From Pratylenchus scribneri (Eukaryota > Nematoda > Chromadorea > Rhabditida > Pratylenchidae), in NCBI GenBank assembly GCA_030063045.1, contig JAQSEB010000058.1, positions 248,001-312,000 on the forward strand: 64,000 bases of DNA, in the 5' to 3' direction. Both the position numbers and the translations under genes were made by a program. Under the pieces are notes generated by a model. That model did not search any database and was not told the DNA's origin. It worked only from the letters and a program-made list of their open reading frames with translations. Shown piece by piece: positions 50,101-61,873 of this stretch (position 1 is its first letter; each line of letters opens with the position of its first letter).

Positions 50101-52015
50101 AATTGGAAAGGTTTAAAAATGGGAAATTTCCAAAAATTGGAGTAAATTCAATTTTATTTCAGGGCGCTTTTGGAGAAGTCTACGTTGCAATTTGGCGACG
50201 TCCATTGAGGACAATGACCGTTGAGGAAGAGGAGGAAAGCAATGATTCATCATTGGTGTTGACACCAAAAGAAAATGGCCAACAAAATCCACAACAAAAT
50301 GGGCCGAATAATGGGGAAAAGGAACCAAGGAAAGTGGCCGTCAAAATGTTGACCAGCATTCAAATGGACGCTGAAATGGACAGAGAGGCAGCACTGTTGG
50401 CCAGATTGGAGCACCCCAATGTGCTTCGAATGTTCGGCATCGCACATTGGAGTGGCCAAATTGCATTAGTGTTGGAATTGATGAATTTGGGCGATTTGAG
50501 GTGATAAAATTGAAGTGATTACATTGAAGAAAAAAATTGCCTCAGAACATTATGACATTTTTTAGGGAAAAATATCAAATATTCATATTTTGGGCAATTC
50601 TTGCATTTGACTAAATTTCAATGATTTATATTTCAAAATTTTCATTCCCGTAAAACATCTTAATTCCCCACCTTCTAATAATTCGCACCCTCGATTTTGA
50701 GGCTCATAGTTCCTGCAATAAAAGGACAAACTTTTAAAAATTTTATTCCATTTTCTGCTCTACAAAAATAACACTATAATTTGGCCAAAAATGTTCACAA
50801 ATTAAGGAATTAGAACTATAACAATTTATCCCAATTTTAAGAGGTTCAAAATAATTCCCCATGGGGAATTAAAAGAGATCTAACAGAGAATATATTAGGA
50901 GAATACTTTATAATTTTTACCCTTAAATAAATTGGCATCAATATAATAATTTATTATTATTCACAGGAATTATTTGCGCAATCGGGAGCCTCGATGCAAT
51001 AACTATGCCCAATTTCCTCCGGCACTTTTGCAAACTGAATTGGTGGACATTTGCATTCAAGTCAATTGCCTAAAATCATTCAATAATTTTTCGCAATTTT
51101 TTCAGATTTGTGAAGGCCTCTGCTACCTGGCCCAACAACAAATTGTCCACCGGGATTTGGCCGCAAGGAATTGCCTCGTTTCCGGTGAATCCGATTTGCA
51201 TTGTTGCTCGGCAGCATTCCGACCTTCAATTTGTGTGAAAATCTCCGATTTTGGGATGTCCCGTCGATTGTATGCTTCGGCGGAATATTATCGAATGCAG
51301 GACAAGAAAACGGCATTGCCCGTTCGGTGGGTATAGTCCTAATCTAGGGTTAAATGCCCAGGCCTTCGCTAGAAGTCTAAGTTCCCAGTTAACCAAAGAA
51401 TTGGATATAAATAAAACTCGACTTTATTCTTTATTAATTGCACGGGAAAAATGAGATATAATAAAGTGAAGGATAAAAAGCGTTTGGAGAGGAAAAGGGC
51501 TGGTTTATTTAATGTGGATTGGGGCAATATTTGATTGATAGGGGTGACAGGGTGATTAGGTAAAAGATGGGGGTACAGTAGGGCAAAGAGGAAAGGCCCT
51601 TGGAGACTGTAGGCATTGGCATTGGAAATTGTTGAAAAATAATTTGCAATAATCAAATTTAATACCCCAATAGAGTCAACGAATTTAATTTAATCCATTT
51701 TATAGATGGATGCCGCCCGAATGCCTGTCCAGCGGGAAATTCACTCCCCAATCGGACATTTGGTCATTTGGGGTTCTTCTTTTCGAAATATTCACATTCG
51801 GCGGAATGCCATTTGCCGCCCTCTCCAATGGAGAAGTGCTGACAGCGGTGTTGGGTGGAATGAGACCGGAAGTGCCTGACAAATGTCGACCGGAATTTGC
51901 GGACCTAATGCGCGAATGTTGGCATCGAAGTGCGCATAAACGGATTGGGGCATTGGATGCATTGCAGAGGCTCCGAAAAATCCAAGAGCAAGGGCCAGCC
52001 GGGCCACTTATATAA
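47103..52015 (+). CDS. trk: Trk-like receptor tyrosine kinase (LRR + Ig ectodomain)
   Basis: Exons 47103-47488, 47887-48138, 48185-48476, 48523-48821, 48868-49135, 49232-49437, 49993-50110, 50163-50500, 50967-51060, 51106-51326 and 51706-52015 sum to 2784 nt, 927 residues. A hydrophobic signal follows a basic start (47175 is an alternative ATG). Then come Cys-flanked leucine-rich sequence ([27 protein letters not shown]), Ig-like segments ([19 protein letters not shown]), a TM helix ([17 protein letters not shown]) and the kinase. The kinase shows [53 protein letters not shown] with Y-x4-YY, and [11 protein letters not shown]. All catalytic residues are intact. About 45 low-complexity residues are inserted between beta2 and beta3. 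Intron 5 has a GC donor (AAG|GCAAGT). Neurotrophin-receptor-like role inferred from architecture. Confidence 0.9.
47568..47862 (+). repeat. Dispersed repeat R1, copy in Trk intron 1
   Basis: It runs from TTAGTCCTAATCTAGGGTTA through TTAAATTATTCTTTATTAAT to GGAATTGTTGGCATTGACAG, sense to the host. It ends about 24 nt before the true acceptor. Confidence 0.8.
49535..49868 (+). repeat. Dispersed repeat R1, copy in Trk intron 6
   Basis: It begins TTTTAGTATTAGTCATAATC and ends TTGTTGGCTTGACAG. It contains the GGCAATATTTGATTGATGGG block. Sense to the host. Confidence 0.8.
50640..50875 (+). repeat. Dispersed repeat R2, copy 2 (Trk intron 8)
   Basis: Diverged partner of 395-600. It ends in the same perfect palindrome AATTCCCCATGGGGAATT (50853-50870). 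Sense to the host. Confidence 0.7.
51333..51625 (+). repeat. Dispersed repeat R1, copy in Trk intron 10
   Basis: It begins TAGTCCTAATCTAGGGTTAA only a few nt after the donor GTGGGTA, so almost the whole intron is the element. Sense to the host. Confidence 0.8.
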
Positions 52016-53123
52016 TTTTTATTTATTTATTTGTTATTTTTCTATTTTTTTCTTGCCAAATTCTAGTTCAAAATATCCGGTTACAATTGTATTAAAATTA
52101 AATTAATTTGCATTTTTTATTTCCTTCGATTGATACTCATTTTCAATTATCCATAATCATTATTTAATTATAAACCACATCCATTCATTCACCACATATT
52201 CAACATATTTTGTGAACATAAAAATCAAATTGGGCGCATTTATTTAAAATATATTTTTTTGTTGCGCAAAATAAAATTTGATTCAATTCGATCATCGCAA
52301 AAAAACACAGCCAAATTTCGGGTAAAATTTTCCTACATTTCATTATTTTTCAGTTCTTTCCTTCCATTCTTTTATTCATATAAAATATTGTATTTTTAAT
52401 TGACCAATTCCAAATTTTTCTGCTTAATTCATTAATAAACCTTTTTATTATCCATCAGTCTCTAAACTATGAAATGATCTTCAAATCTCCATTGGAAAAT
52501 ATTCCAATTCCTTAAAATTAAACATATTATTTTTATTTTATTATTTTTTGATCAATTTTATGTAACTATATTTATATTTATTTTGTATAAAATTTTATAA
52601 ATAATTTTTTTCCAATTAAATATATTTTATGTTCGAAAAAGAAAAGGAATATTAAAAGTCGATTCATGCCCGAATATTTTACAAAAATGCTTATAGAAAT
52701 TTTGTTTCACTTTTTTGGGAGAAAACGTGATTTGCTAAATTCATTTTTGGAAATAAAACAAAATATGCTGAATTCGGGAATCCCTCTGAATTCGTTTTCC
52801 CTTTTCCTTTTCCGTTAAAAAAACTGCTTGTTAAGAAAATTTACTACGGTAAATGAAATTTTAAATTTTACGCAACGAATTTTTTATTTTTTTAATTAAA
52901 TGACATTTCGTCTCACAACGTAAAAAATGAAAAATGAAAAATCTTAACTTAATTCGCATTTCGCAATCGTTCGCGCGAATGAATGTCGAACAATGAATGC
53001 GATTGCGATAAATCAGAATCAATTTTCCACATGAAAATTAAGGAAATATGACATTTTTTAAATTAATACTTAAAAAGCATTCAAATTTCTTTCAATTTTA
53101 GAGAAAATTCCCAACAAAAACAA
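52016..53123. other. Intergenic stretch, Trk 3' side to SART3
   Basis: Very AT-rich, no exon seen. A good acceptor-like site (TTCAATTTTAG, ~53090-53100) stands 23 nt before the SART3 ATG and may be a spliced-leader acceptor or mark an unseen upstream exon. Confidence 0.5.
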
Positions 53124-55400
53124 ATGGCAACAGAAACTGAATGGACTGTCGAAAAATTGCAACAAGAACTGCTGAACGTGGAAAAGCGTGGCAATTTCAA
53201 TTATGCAGACATAATTCCACTCTGGGAGAAGGCAAAGGAAAAAATTGAAAATGAGGAACAGGCGGTCTCCCTCTACACAACATTCATTTATTTGACACGG
53301 CGACACATACAAAGTCAAGGTTTTTATTTTTCATATTAAAATTAATAGAATGGAATGCATTTCAGGTTCGCAAGATTATTCAAAAGTTGATGAATTATTC
53401 AAGGAGGCCATCGAATTTATTGGCGAATGTTTTGGCGAAGAGGAATTCATCACGGAGGCCAGTGCCAAATTACAAAAGAATTATGCCTATTTTCTCTACA
53501 CCAAAATGAGGACGCCTGAACCGGTTTAATATTAAAAATAAAATAAATTTTAAATTAAAATTAAGGCTCGACAAATTTGGTCCAATTTGTTGGAATATGA
53601 ATCCGGTCCATTCGCTTGGATTGAGGCAATTTCGCTGGAACGAGCATATGGCAACATTGAGCATGCACGGCTGCTATTCTACAATGCATTGGAGGCGGTC
53701 ACATTTCGGCCACATGACATTTTTGCTGCATTTGTCCAATTCGAAAGGGAGGAGGGCACACGGGAAGATTTGGACCGGGCACTGGAATGCATAAATGCAA
53801 AGGCAGCCGAATTCAATGCACGGGCAGAGCAACATCAATATTTTAGGTTTATTTGATGAATTTATGAAATTTTTCCATTTTAATTTTAAATATGTATAAG
53901 TTAAATTACTTAAATTATTAAATTTAATTCAAGAAAAAATTTTCAGGCAAAAACAGGACCGAATCCACGGGAAAGAGACACAGCCTAAACAACCTCAACA
54001 ACAGCGAAGGGGAAGACAACAAAAACAGCAGCAAAATGGAAGGGAAAAAAAGGATGGAGAAGGGGCGGCTAAACCAGTCAAGGATCGGCAACAAAATCAA
54101 TCAAATAAAAATGCGAAGCAAAAACAACCGGCGGGAAAGCAGCAAAATCAACGGAAAATGGTTTATATTATTTTAAAAAAATATTTACTATAATTCTTTA
54201 AAATTAGAATTAATTTTAATTGTTCCATATAAAAATTGCTTTTAATTAATTTTTTTCACAACAGACCACCAACAAAAACGAAGAGAAAATGGCCTTGGAG
54301 GAGGAAAAAGCACCGGCCGGCACATTCCAAACCAGCGCAGCACCAATTGGACCAGTAATTCCTGGAATGACAATGGAGACGAAAGAGGAGGAAAAAATCG
54401 AAGAACAACAAAAAATTGGGCCAAAAATGGAAGAAGTTCAACCGCAAGAAATGGAAATGGACGATGGAATGGAGGAAGCGGAGGAAAAAATGGCCGAAAA
54501 TGTTGGGGAAGAGGATTCCACCGAAGGAGGCCGAAAAAGACGACGACAAATCAGCGATGAATCGGGAAAGGCGGTGGCACCATTCCCATATGGAACTTCG
54601 TTGGAGAAGAACAAATTATACGTCAATCAACTCCATTTTGGGTGCAATGCCGAGGAATTGAAGGTAAAAATGATTTAAATTAAAGTAAAAAATAATTAAA
54701 ATTTATTTTAAAAAACTTTTAAGGAATTTTTTGGTCGTTTCGGCAAAGTTCTGGACGTACGAATTGTGACAAAAAAATGGAATGGAAAATCGAAAGGATG
54801 TGCCTATGTGGATTTTGCCACCGATGAGGAGGCCGGTGCCGCCGTAATGGGCGCAGATGGGGCCGAAATTCGAGGTAATCCCCTCACTCATTTTTTGATT
54901 TAAAAATTAAATTTAAAGGTCGAAAAATTGGCGTTTTCTTGAGCAATCCACCACAAAAACGACCGAGAATGGAATTTGGTGGGCCATCGGAGGGAGGAGA
55001 TGATGGCCAAGCAGAAAAAGGACAAAAAATTGCGGCATCAAAAAAGACATTGGGCCAAGGAAGTTATGGTCTTTTTGCACCCCGTTCTGTGGCCACAACT
55101 TCATCCACGGCCGCGCAACGCGCTGGAAAAGGTTTTTTTCGGAAACTATTTATAATTTTACAATTAAATTCCCATTTAAAAGGTGGCCGATTGGCATTGT
55201 TGCCTCGAAGTATAAGCAAAACGGCGGCGGCCATCACCGATTCATCGGCCCAATCCTCCATCAATTCCACACTTTCCCCAATGGGCGCGGTCACACACGG
55301 CACAGAGGAAATGAATTTGAGCAGCGGCGGAGCACAAAATAAAATTGGAAGAAATGAAGATGGAAACAAAGAGGACACTGACAATGGAGGAGGAAATTAA
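53124..55400 (+). CDS. SART3: SART3/Prp24-like U6 snRNP recycling factor, short form
   Basis: Exons 53124-53319, 53366-53523, 53566-53846, 53947-54160, 54265-54663, 54724-54874, 54919-55131 and 55183-55400 sum to 1830 nt, 609 residues. The N-terminal ~210 residues carry HAT-type repeats (ARQIWSNLLEYESGPFAWIE, GNIEHARLLFYNAL). A long basic/Gln-rich region (DRIHGKETQPKQ, RRGRQQKQQQ) and an acidic region follow. One RRM is present: KLYVNQLHFG as RNP2 and KGCAYVDFAT as RNP1. The C-terminal region has GLFAPRSVA and RLALLPRSI. Vertebrate SART3 has about twelve HAT repeats and two RRMs, so this form lacks most of the HAT array and one RRM. Role by homology: U4/U6 snRNP reassembly in the nucleus. Confidence 0.8.
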
Positions 55401-55605
55401 TAAACAAAAATGGATCTCAAAAAATGATTGAATTATTGATTGAACACATTATTTTATTTTGTTGAAATTATCCACTTTTTCCATTGGCAACAAATTTTAA
55501 ATTTAATTTATTTTGATTTAATTTTATTAATGAAATTGGATATTTTTCCATAAAATAATTCTGAAAATAATAATAATTCAAAAAATGTAATTTTAAGATT
55601 GAAAA

Positions 55606-58262
55606 ATGCCCGCACAAAATGGGACCATCAGCGGCCGAAAAACAAAAATGAATGGTGGAATGGGGGTGATGGCCGCCGGATGTTCCAAGGATGATAATTT
55701 GTTGTACATTTCATCGGATGAATCATGCGATGGTTTGCTTTTTGCATTTAATTAATTTAAAATATACAAAAATATTAAAATTAAATGAACATTCCAATGA
55801 TGAATTAATTTGATTAGTTTTCCGAAATTAAATTTAAACAATTTTTGCAGAGGAGGATTTGTCCATCGAGAAGACGGCATTACGGCGAGTGGCCATCATC
55901 GACACGGCAAATGTTTTGCATCAATGTGCCAAATCCACGCCATCCCTTTGGGCCGGATTTGATGAAGCGTTGGTTTTTTTTTAAATAATTAAACAAAAAT
56001 TTATCATTAAAAATTCATTAAAAAAATGAAAAATTAAATTGACAAAATTTTAAAAAATTTGCATACATTTTGAATGGACCAAAAAAATGCATGCATTCAC
56101 GGGAAACGCTCTTAAAGCCAAAATGGATCCACCTCGATAGAAGCCACAAATCCCCCTTAGCCAATTCCCTCTTTTGTCCTTCCTTCCTTCGGCATAAATT
56201 TGCCGGCAAATTTCACTCAATTTTTTCCCATTTTCATCAATTTTGGAATTATTTTCCGCCTGAAGTCGATTTTTGATCAATTCAAAAGGGCAAATAATCC
56301 ACCAGGAAAGGGAACCGGCCAATCCACCGGCCAAAAGCTGAAAATATTTTTTGGGAATAATAAACCATTTGACCCTCCCTTTTTGGCCCTTATTCAGCCC
56401 AAAAATGGTTTCTACCCTCCCGAAAATCCATTTCCAAATTTTGTTCATCTAAAAAATCATTTGCCCTTAGCGGGATTCGAACCCATGACCCCCCATATAC
56501 AACTTCCTCCACTCTTCCCAGATAGGACAAAAAAAACTTCGAAAAAAATTCCCAAAATTAACCTCAAAAATATTCTCTTTCCATTTGGTGCTGGTTTTTC
56601 CATTGTTAAAATTATTTCGGAATGCACTCCGAAAATGTTCATAGGCGGGAATGTAAAATAAATAGCCGATTATGTCCCGCCAAAACATTGCCTTCCCTCC
56701 TCGATAAAGTCCAACCCATCCATTTTCCCCAACAATTTTGAGGGCACAATCAAATGGACCCGAATATTTTCGAACATTATTTGAATTGGAATATTGTTGG
56801 GTCTGGATGGAAAATAATTTAATTATTTGGAGCGAAATTTGCCTGCAATTTAGTTTTAATTAATTCAATTGGGATTGCCGGAACCAATTGGCAAAGGGCG
56901 CCCACGGTTGAAGCAAAAATTATCTGAAAATTATTGGGGATGGAAAATATAAAAAATTAACAATTTTAATTTTGAAAATTGAATTTTAAATTATTTTTAG
57001 CAAAATTTCCAGAAAATGCGACGCAATTGGTGTTCTTTGGCTGACTCGCGAATTGATTCGCCAGGGTTTCGACATCAAATTGTTCATTCCAAATTCATAT
57101 ATGGCCGGCCCATTTGCGGACAAAGTTTCGGAAAATTTCATTCTTGAGGTTTTTTTTTTAAATTATTTAAAAAATTAATTCAAATGAAACAAAAATTTGG
57201 ACATTTTAATCCAGTTTAAGAGAGAAATTTATTTGTTGAGATTTTTCGGACTTTTAAAGCTACTTAAATTCCAATAAAAAACCAATAAAATATATTCAAT
57301 TTTTTTTCACATTAGGAATTACGCGACCTTGGCCTTTTGACCATCATCTATGACCATTGCCACGATGATATCCTCATGTTGGAATATGCCAAAATCACGG
57401 GTGGCTTCATCATTTCCAATGACAAATATCGCGACCACGAAATGGATTTCAAGACGCGGGACCACGATGCGGTCAAAATCATTCGGGAACGGGTTGTTCG
57501 CTTTCATTTCCAAAAGTATTTTATTCCATAATTCATAAATTCAATTTAATTTTAATATTTTTAAGGCTGAATTTTGAGGACAAAATGGTTCGAAAATGGT
57601 TGGGTCGAGGTGGCCAAGAATTGATGAGTTCGCCAAAAGCAAATGCCTATTTAGGCATAGAATGCGTTTTGAAGCCGCCGAGTATGAGTGAGTTCCACAC
57701 AAAAAATGATTAATTTATTTTAATGCATTTTTATGCATAGAAGCAATGTATTCATGGGACCAAAGAGGCGATGAAACGCACGGAATTGTTTTCCACCAAC
57801 GGATGCTGCGAAGCCAACGAACAGCGGAGAAGTGCCTCGAAAGATTGAATTGTATTTGCGAATTTATGCGGGTATATTTTATTTATTATTAATTATAATT
57901 TCCTCTTAAATTTTCAGTTGCGTTTTTGCGAAATCAATTTTATTAAAGCGGAACTGCCGGATTGGCATGATCCAGAAAATCAATTGTTCAATTTTGGAAC
58001 ATTTTGGAATCGATTTACGAATTGGCAAAGAGAAGGTCGAAAAAAGAGGAAAGAGAAGCAGAAGAAAATGTACGATTTTTATGGATACCAGGGCCAGGAA
58101 GCACCGGAAGAGGAAAAAAATTGGACGAATTCGCAACGAAACAGCAGCAGAAGAGGAGGAGGACTGTCAAATTCGAATGCAACTCCACCAAAATCGAGAA
58201 TTATGGCATACAATGGGGTGGATGATGACAGCAGCAGACGAGATATTTGGAAAGAAGAATGA
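55606..58262 (+). CDS. Zc3h12a-like NYN-domain ribonuclease
   Basis: Exons 55606-55732, 55851-55968, 57001-57148, 57316-57515, 57566-57687, 57741-57871 and 57918-58262 sum to 1191 nt, 396 residues. The NYN/PIN-like fold of the Regnase family is clear: RRVAIIDTANVLH (first catalytic Asp), AIGVLWLTRELIRQGFDIKL, LTIIYDHCHDDILMLEYAKI and GGFIISNDKYRD (further metal-binding Asp), then WLGRGGQELM. No CCCH finger is visible, unlike Regnase-1. The tail is basic and Ser/Asn-rich (REGRKKRKEKQKKM). It is predicted to cleave RNA; targets unknown. Intron 2 (1.03 kb) contains three exons of an antisense SLC25 gene. Confidence 0.85.
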
Positions 58263-58828
58263 AGAAAATTTAACATTTTTTAAAGAATTTTAATCGAATT
58301 TTCTGATTGTTTTTCATTATATTTTGGATCTCCTCATTCCCAGTTTTAAAAACGCTCACTGCATGATCTTTACTTTTTTTGCTTTAAAATATTCACTTAA
58401 ATTTTTATTATCAATTTTTTGCGATGAATAAAAAATTAAACCCAAATTAATATTCACCTCAGTTTTTGATGCCTCACCCTCCGAGTGAATTGTTCTCAAT
58501 GTGATTGTATAACCCGAAAATAGAAGGGAATTTAGGAATCCGGCCGAGAGCAATGGAAGAGCCATTCCTCGATACAATGTTAGAAACTATGAAAAATTAA
58601 TTTCAAAATAAATTATATTAAATTTTTACGCCTTCGTTTTTCAAAATTCCACCCAAAATTTTCACAATTCCCAACGAAGGTTGGTGGGAAAGTTGAAAAC
58701 GTGTTTTCAATGTGTCCAGCGGATGACCCAAAAGAACGCCTGAACTACCTTTATTCAAACAATATAAAATTTATTATTTTATGTGGCCGTTTACCTGCAA
58801 AACATCCGGCCAATAAATCTTTGTACAT
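56050..58828 (-). CDS. SLC25-family mitochondrial carrier, antisense and interleaved
   Basis: Exons 58795-58828, 58630-58748, 58458-58586, 56843-56923, 56563-56802 and 56050-56337 sum to 891 nt, 296 residues, the normal carrier length. All three tandem modules are present. Signatures are GHPLDTLKTRFQ (module 1), IPIELIKTKLQ (module 2) and CPFELIKNRLQ (module 3), with GLYRGGKAMFWRDI and GFYRGGSILALRA after modules 2 and 3. It is likely an inner-membrane carrier of the SLC25A45/47/48 or carnitine/basic amino-acid branch; substrate not assigned. The 1.53-kb intron 3 contains exons 3-7 of the + strand NYN gene. Intron 4 has a GC donor (CAG|GCAAAT). Intron 5 carries a tRNA-like remnant. Confidence 0.88.
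56462..56532 (-). other. tRNA-derived fragment (T-arm only)
   Basis: On the minus strand GGGTTCGAATCCCGC is a perfect B-box/T-arm. No clear A-box, D-arm or matching acceptor stem is found upstream, so it is probably a decayed tRNA or SINE-like remnant inside a carrier intron. Confidence 0.4.
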
Positions 58829-59141
58829 TTTTGAATATTATTTTAATGGAATAGAAGACAATTAATTTTGGAATTATTGATAAATGTGAAAGAATTCCAC
58901 CTTTCTATTCCTATCTTATTAATTTGATTGCATTGGGTATTATTAGAGAATGTGTGGTGCACGGGCATAAATGGTGCAGACTCTTTTTGACCTTTAGCTC
59001 CCTTCTACAAACATCGATGATTAATTGAAAAGGAATGAAATGATCCAAAATTGATAAAAAATTTATTCAGATTAAAATATAATAATTAGATTAAAAATAA
59101 TAAAATATTTTCAAATATGCGTTCTTTCTAAATCAAATATC
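58829..59141. other. Intergenic stretch between carrier and MED30-like genes
   Basis: AT-rich, no exon seen. It should hold the carrier promoter (minus-strand gene starting at 58828) and the 3' end of the MED30-like gene. Confidence 0.5.
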
Positions 59142-61873
59142 TCAGCTCCGTCTGATTGTTGATGATTGTTCTCCATAACTTCTTCTTCCTCCTCCTCCTT
59201 TGCCACCACCGATGATTAGCATGGCCGGATCCGAGTTCATTGTCAACCATTCCAATTTTTTCATTTGGCAACTCAATTTTATCATTTTTTGCCGATTCTG
59301 CTCGAATTCTTCCACCAAATCCGCTTTTTTCCCATCCTCCTCTTCTTCCAATGGCGATGGATCTGCCAACATTTTTAGCAATTCTGCATCGTTAGGATTG
59401 GCATCATTGAGGGTTTGGCCATCGGAAAGTCCATCCAATAATTTCAGATCAATTCGAAGCCGAATCTGAATAAATATTAAATTATTTATGAGAAATTATT
59501 AAAAAAAGATGGATCAAAAAATTAATCAATTACATATACAATTACAAATGAGAATTACAATTACAAATCAGAATTACAATTACAATCGCAAATCAGAATT
59601 ACAATTACAATCGCAAATCAGAATTACAATTACAAATCAGAATTACAATTATAATCGCAAATCAGAATTACAATTACAAATGAGAATTACAATTACAAAT
59701 CAGAATTACAATTACAATCGCAAATCAGAATTACAATTACAATCGCAAATCAGAATTACAATTACAATCGCAAATCAGAATTACAATCGCAAATCAGAAT
59801 TACAATTACAAATCAGAATTACAATTACAAATCAGAATTACAATTACAATCGCAAATCAGAATTACAATTACAATCGCAAATCAGAATTACAATTACAAA
59901 TCAGAATTACAATTATAATCGCAAATCAGAATTACAATTACAATCGCAAATCAGAATTACAATTATAATCGCAAATCAGAATTACAATTACAATCGCAAA
60001 TCAGAATTACAATTACAATCGCAAATCAGAATTACAATTACAAATCAGAATTACAATTATAATCGCAAATCAGAATTACAATTACAATCGCAAATCAGAA
60101 TTACAATTATAATCGCAAATCAGAATTACAATTACAATCGCAAATCAGAATTACAATTACAATCGCAAATCAGAATTACAATTACAAATCAGAATTACAA
60201 TTACAAATCAGAATTACAATTACAAATCAGAATTACAATTACAATCGCAAATCAGAATTACAATTACAAATCAGAATTACAATTACAAATCAGAATTACA
60301 ATTACAATCGCAAATCAGAATTACAATTACAAATCAGAATTACAATTATAATCGCAAATCAGAATTACAATTACAATCGCAAATCAGAATTACAATTATA
60401 ATCGCAAATCAGAATTACAATTACAATCGCAAATCAGAATTACAATTACAATCGCAAATCAGAATTACAATTACAATCGCAAATCAGAATTACAATTACA
60501 AATCAGAATTACAATTACAAATCAGAATTACAATTACAATCGCAAATCAGAATTACAATTACAATCGCAAATCAGAATTACAATTACAATCGCAAATCAG
60601 AATTACAATTACAAATCAGAATTACAATTACAAATCAGAATTACAATTACAATCGCAAATCAGAATTACAATTACAATCGCAAATCAGAATTACAATTAC
60701 AATCGCAAATCAGAATTACAATTACAAATCAGAATTACAATTACAAATCAGAATTACAATTACAAATCAGAATTACAATTACAATCGCAAATCAGAATTA
60801 CAATTACAATCGCAAATCAGAATTACAATTAAAATCGCAAATCAGAATTACAATTACAATTACAAATCAGAATTAAAATTACAATCGCAAATCAGAATTA
60901 CAATTACAATCGCAAATCAGAATTACAATTACAATCGCAAATCAGAATTACAATTACAATCGCAAATCAGAATTACAATTACAATCGCAAATCAGAATTA
61001 CAATTACAATTGCAAATCAGAATTACAATTACAATTGCAAATCAGAATTACAATTACAATCGCATATCAGAATTACAATTACAAATCAGAATTTACAATT
61101 ATGTACAATCGCAAATAAGGAAGAAAATTTTTTGGAATTGAATTCGTAAAAAATAAATAATTAAAAGTGGAATTCGATTCATCCCTTTGTTTTTTTTAAT
61201 AACCTCGGTGAGTGCCAAGAACACGAGACGCGAATATTCCAGTTGAAATCGGACCGTGTCCACATTGTCCACCCCGGAAAGTGTTGGTTTATTTGGCTTA
61301 TTGTCGCCTTTGATGTTCATTTTCAGTGTGTTCACCTCAAATATTTTCAGCCTTTTTTAAAATTTTTTTCGCTTACTATGCTGAACATTCGGGTCATCAA
61401 TTCCAAAACTAATTCCTTGCCCAATGTGCACAACATTTCAACTGACATTTGTTCATATCCGGTGAGCATTTGTGGCGGAAGACCGTGCGGTGTGATTCGT
61501 TTCTCCAGTGGCAATTGTGCCGGCTTCGTGGATGTACCAGAATGGGAGCCTGGTCCAGAAGTGCTGCCCAGCTGTGTGGATTGAATATGCACTGGAAAAT
61601 ATTAATTTTATTTTTGGTTAAATTATTGAAAAAAAAACCTTGAAGATTTCCGCCGGAAGAAGATCCAATTTGTTGATGAAATGTTTGTTGGTTCATTTGA
61701 TGAATGCCATATTGGCCAATTATTTGTTGAGGATGCATTCCTCCTGGGCCTGGTTGAAACTGTTGTTGAGGGAATTGAGCAGGATTTGATTGTTGCGGAT
61801 AATTTGGAATAAATTGATGTTGTTGAACATAACCGGTTGGATTTGTATTGGAATATGAAGGTGGAATTGACAT
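59142..61873 (-). CDS. MED30: Mediator subunit 30-like protein
   Basis: Exons 61639-61873, 61377-61591, 61204-61335 and 59142-59465 sum to 906 nt, 301 residues. The N-terminal ~80 residues are Gln/Pro/Asn-rich (YPQQSNPAQFPQQQFQPGPG). Then comes MLCTLGKELVLELMTRMFSI, resembling the MED30 segment that starts with Leu-Cys and ends in a hydrophobic helix. A middle helix (TVRFQLEYSRLVFLALTE) and RLRIDLKLLDGL follow. An acidic loop (PLEEEEDGKK) leads to a C-terminal helix (NRQKMIKLSCQMKKLEWL) matching the family's terminal coiled coil. It would be a nuclear Mediator head-module subunit. Identity rests on helix layout and a few motifs. Intron 3 is 1.74 kb, mostly minisatellite. Confidence 0.6.
59530..61100 (-). 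repeat. Mixed 19/25-bp minisatellite in MED30-like intron
   Basis: About 65-75 units alternate between a 19-bp form (CAAATCAGAATTACAATTA) and a 25-bp form with six extra bases (CAATCG). Both lengths are 1 mod 3 and stop-free on the + strand, which produces a 280-codon open frame (59509-60351) that is an artefact of the repeat. Units diverge at the right end. Confidence 0.95.

Noticed and set aside
59509..60351. 280-residue open frame on the + strand
   Set aside because: It is produced entirely by a stop-free tandem repeat inside an intron of a minus-strand gene; no protein-like composition.
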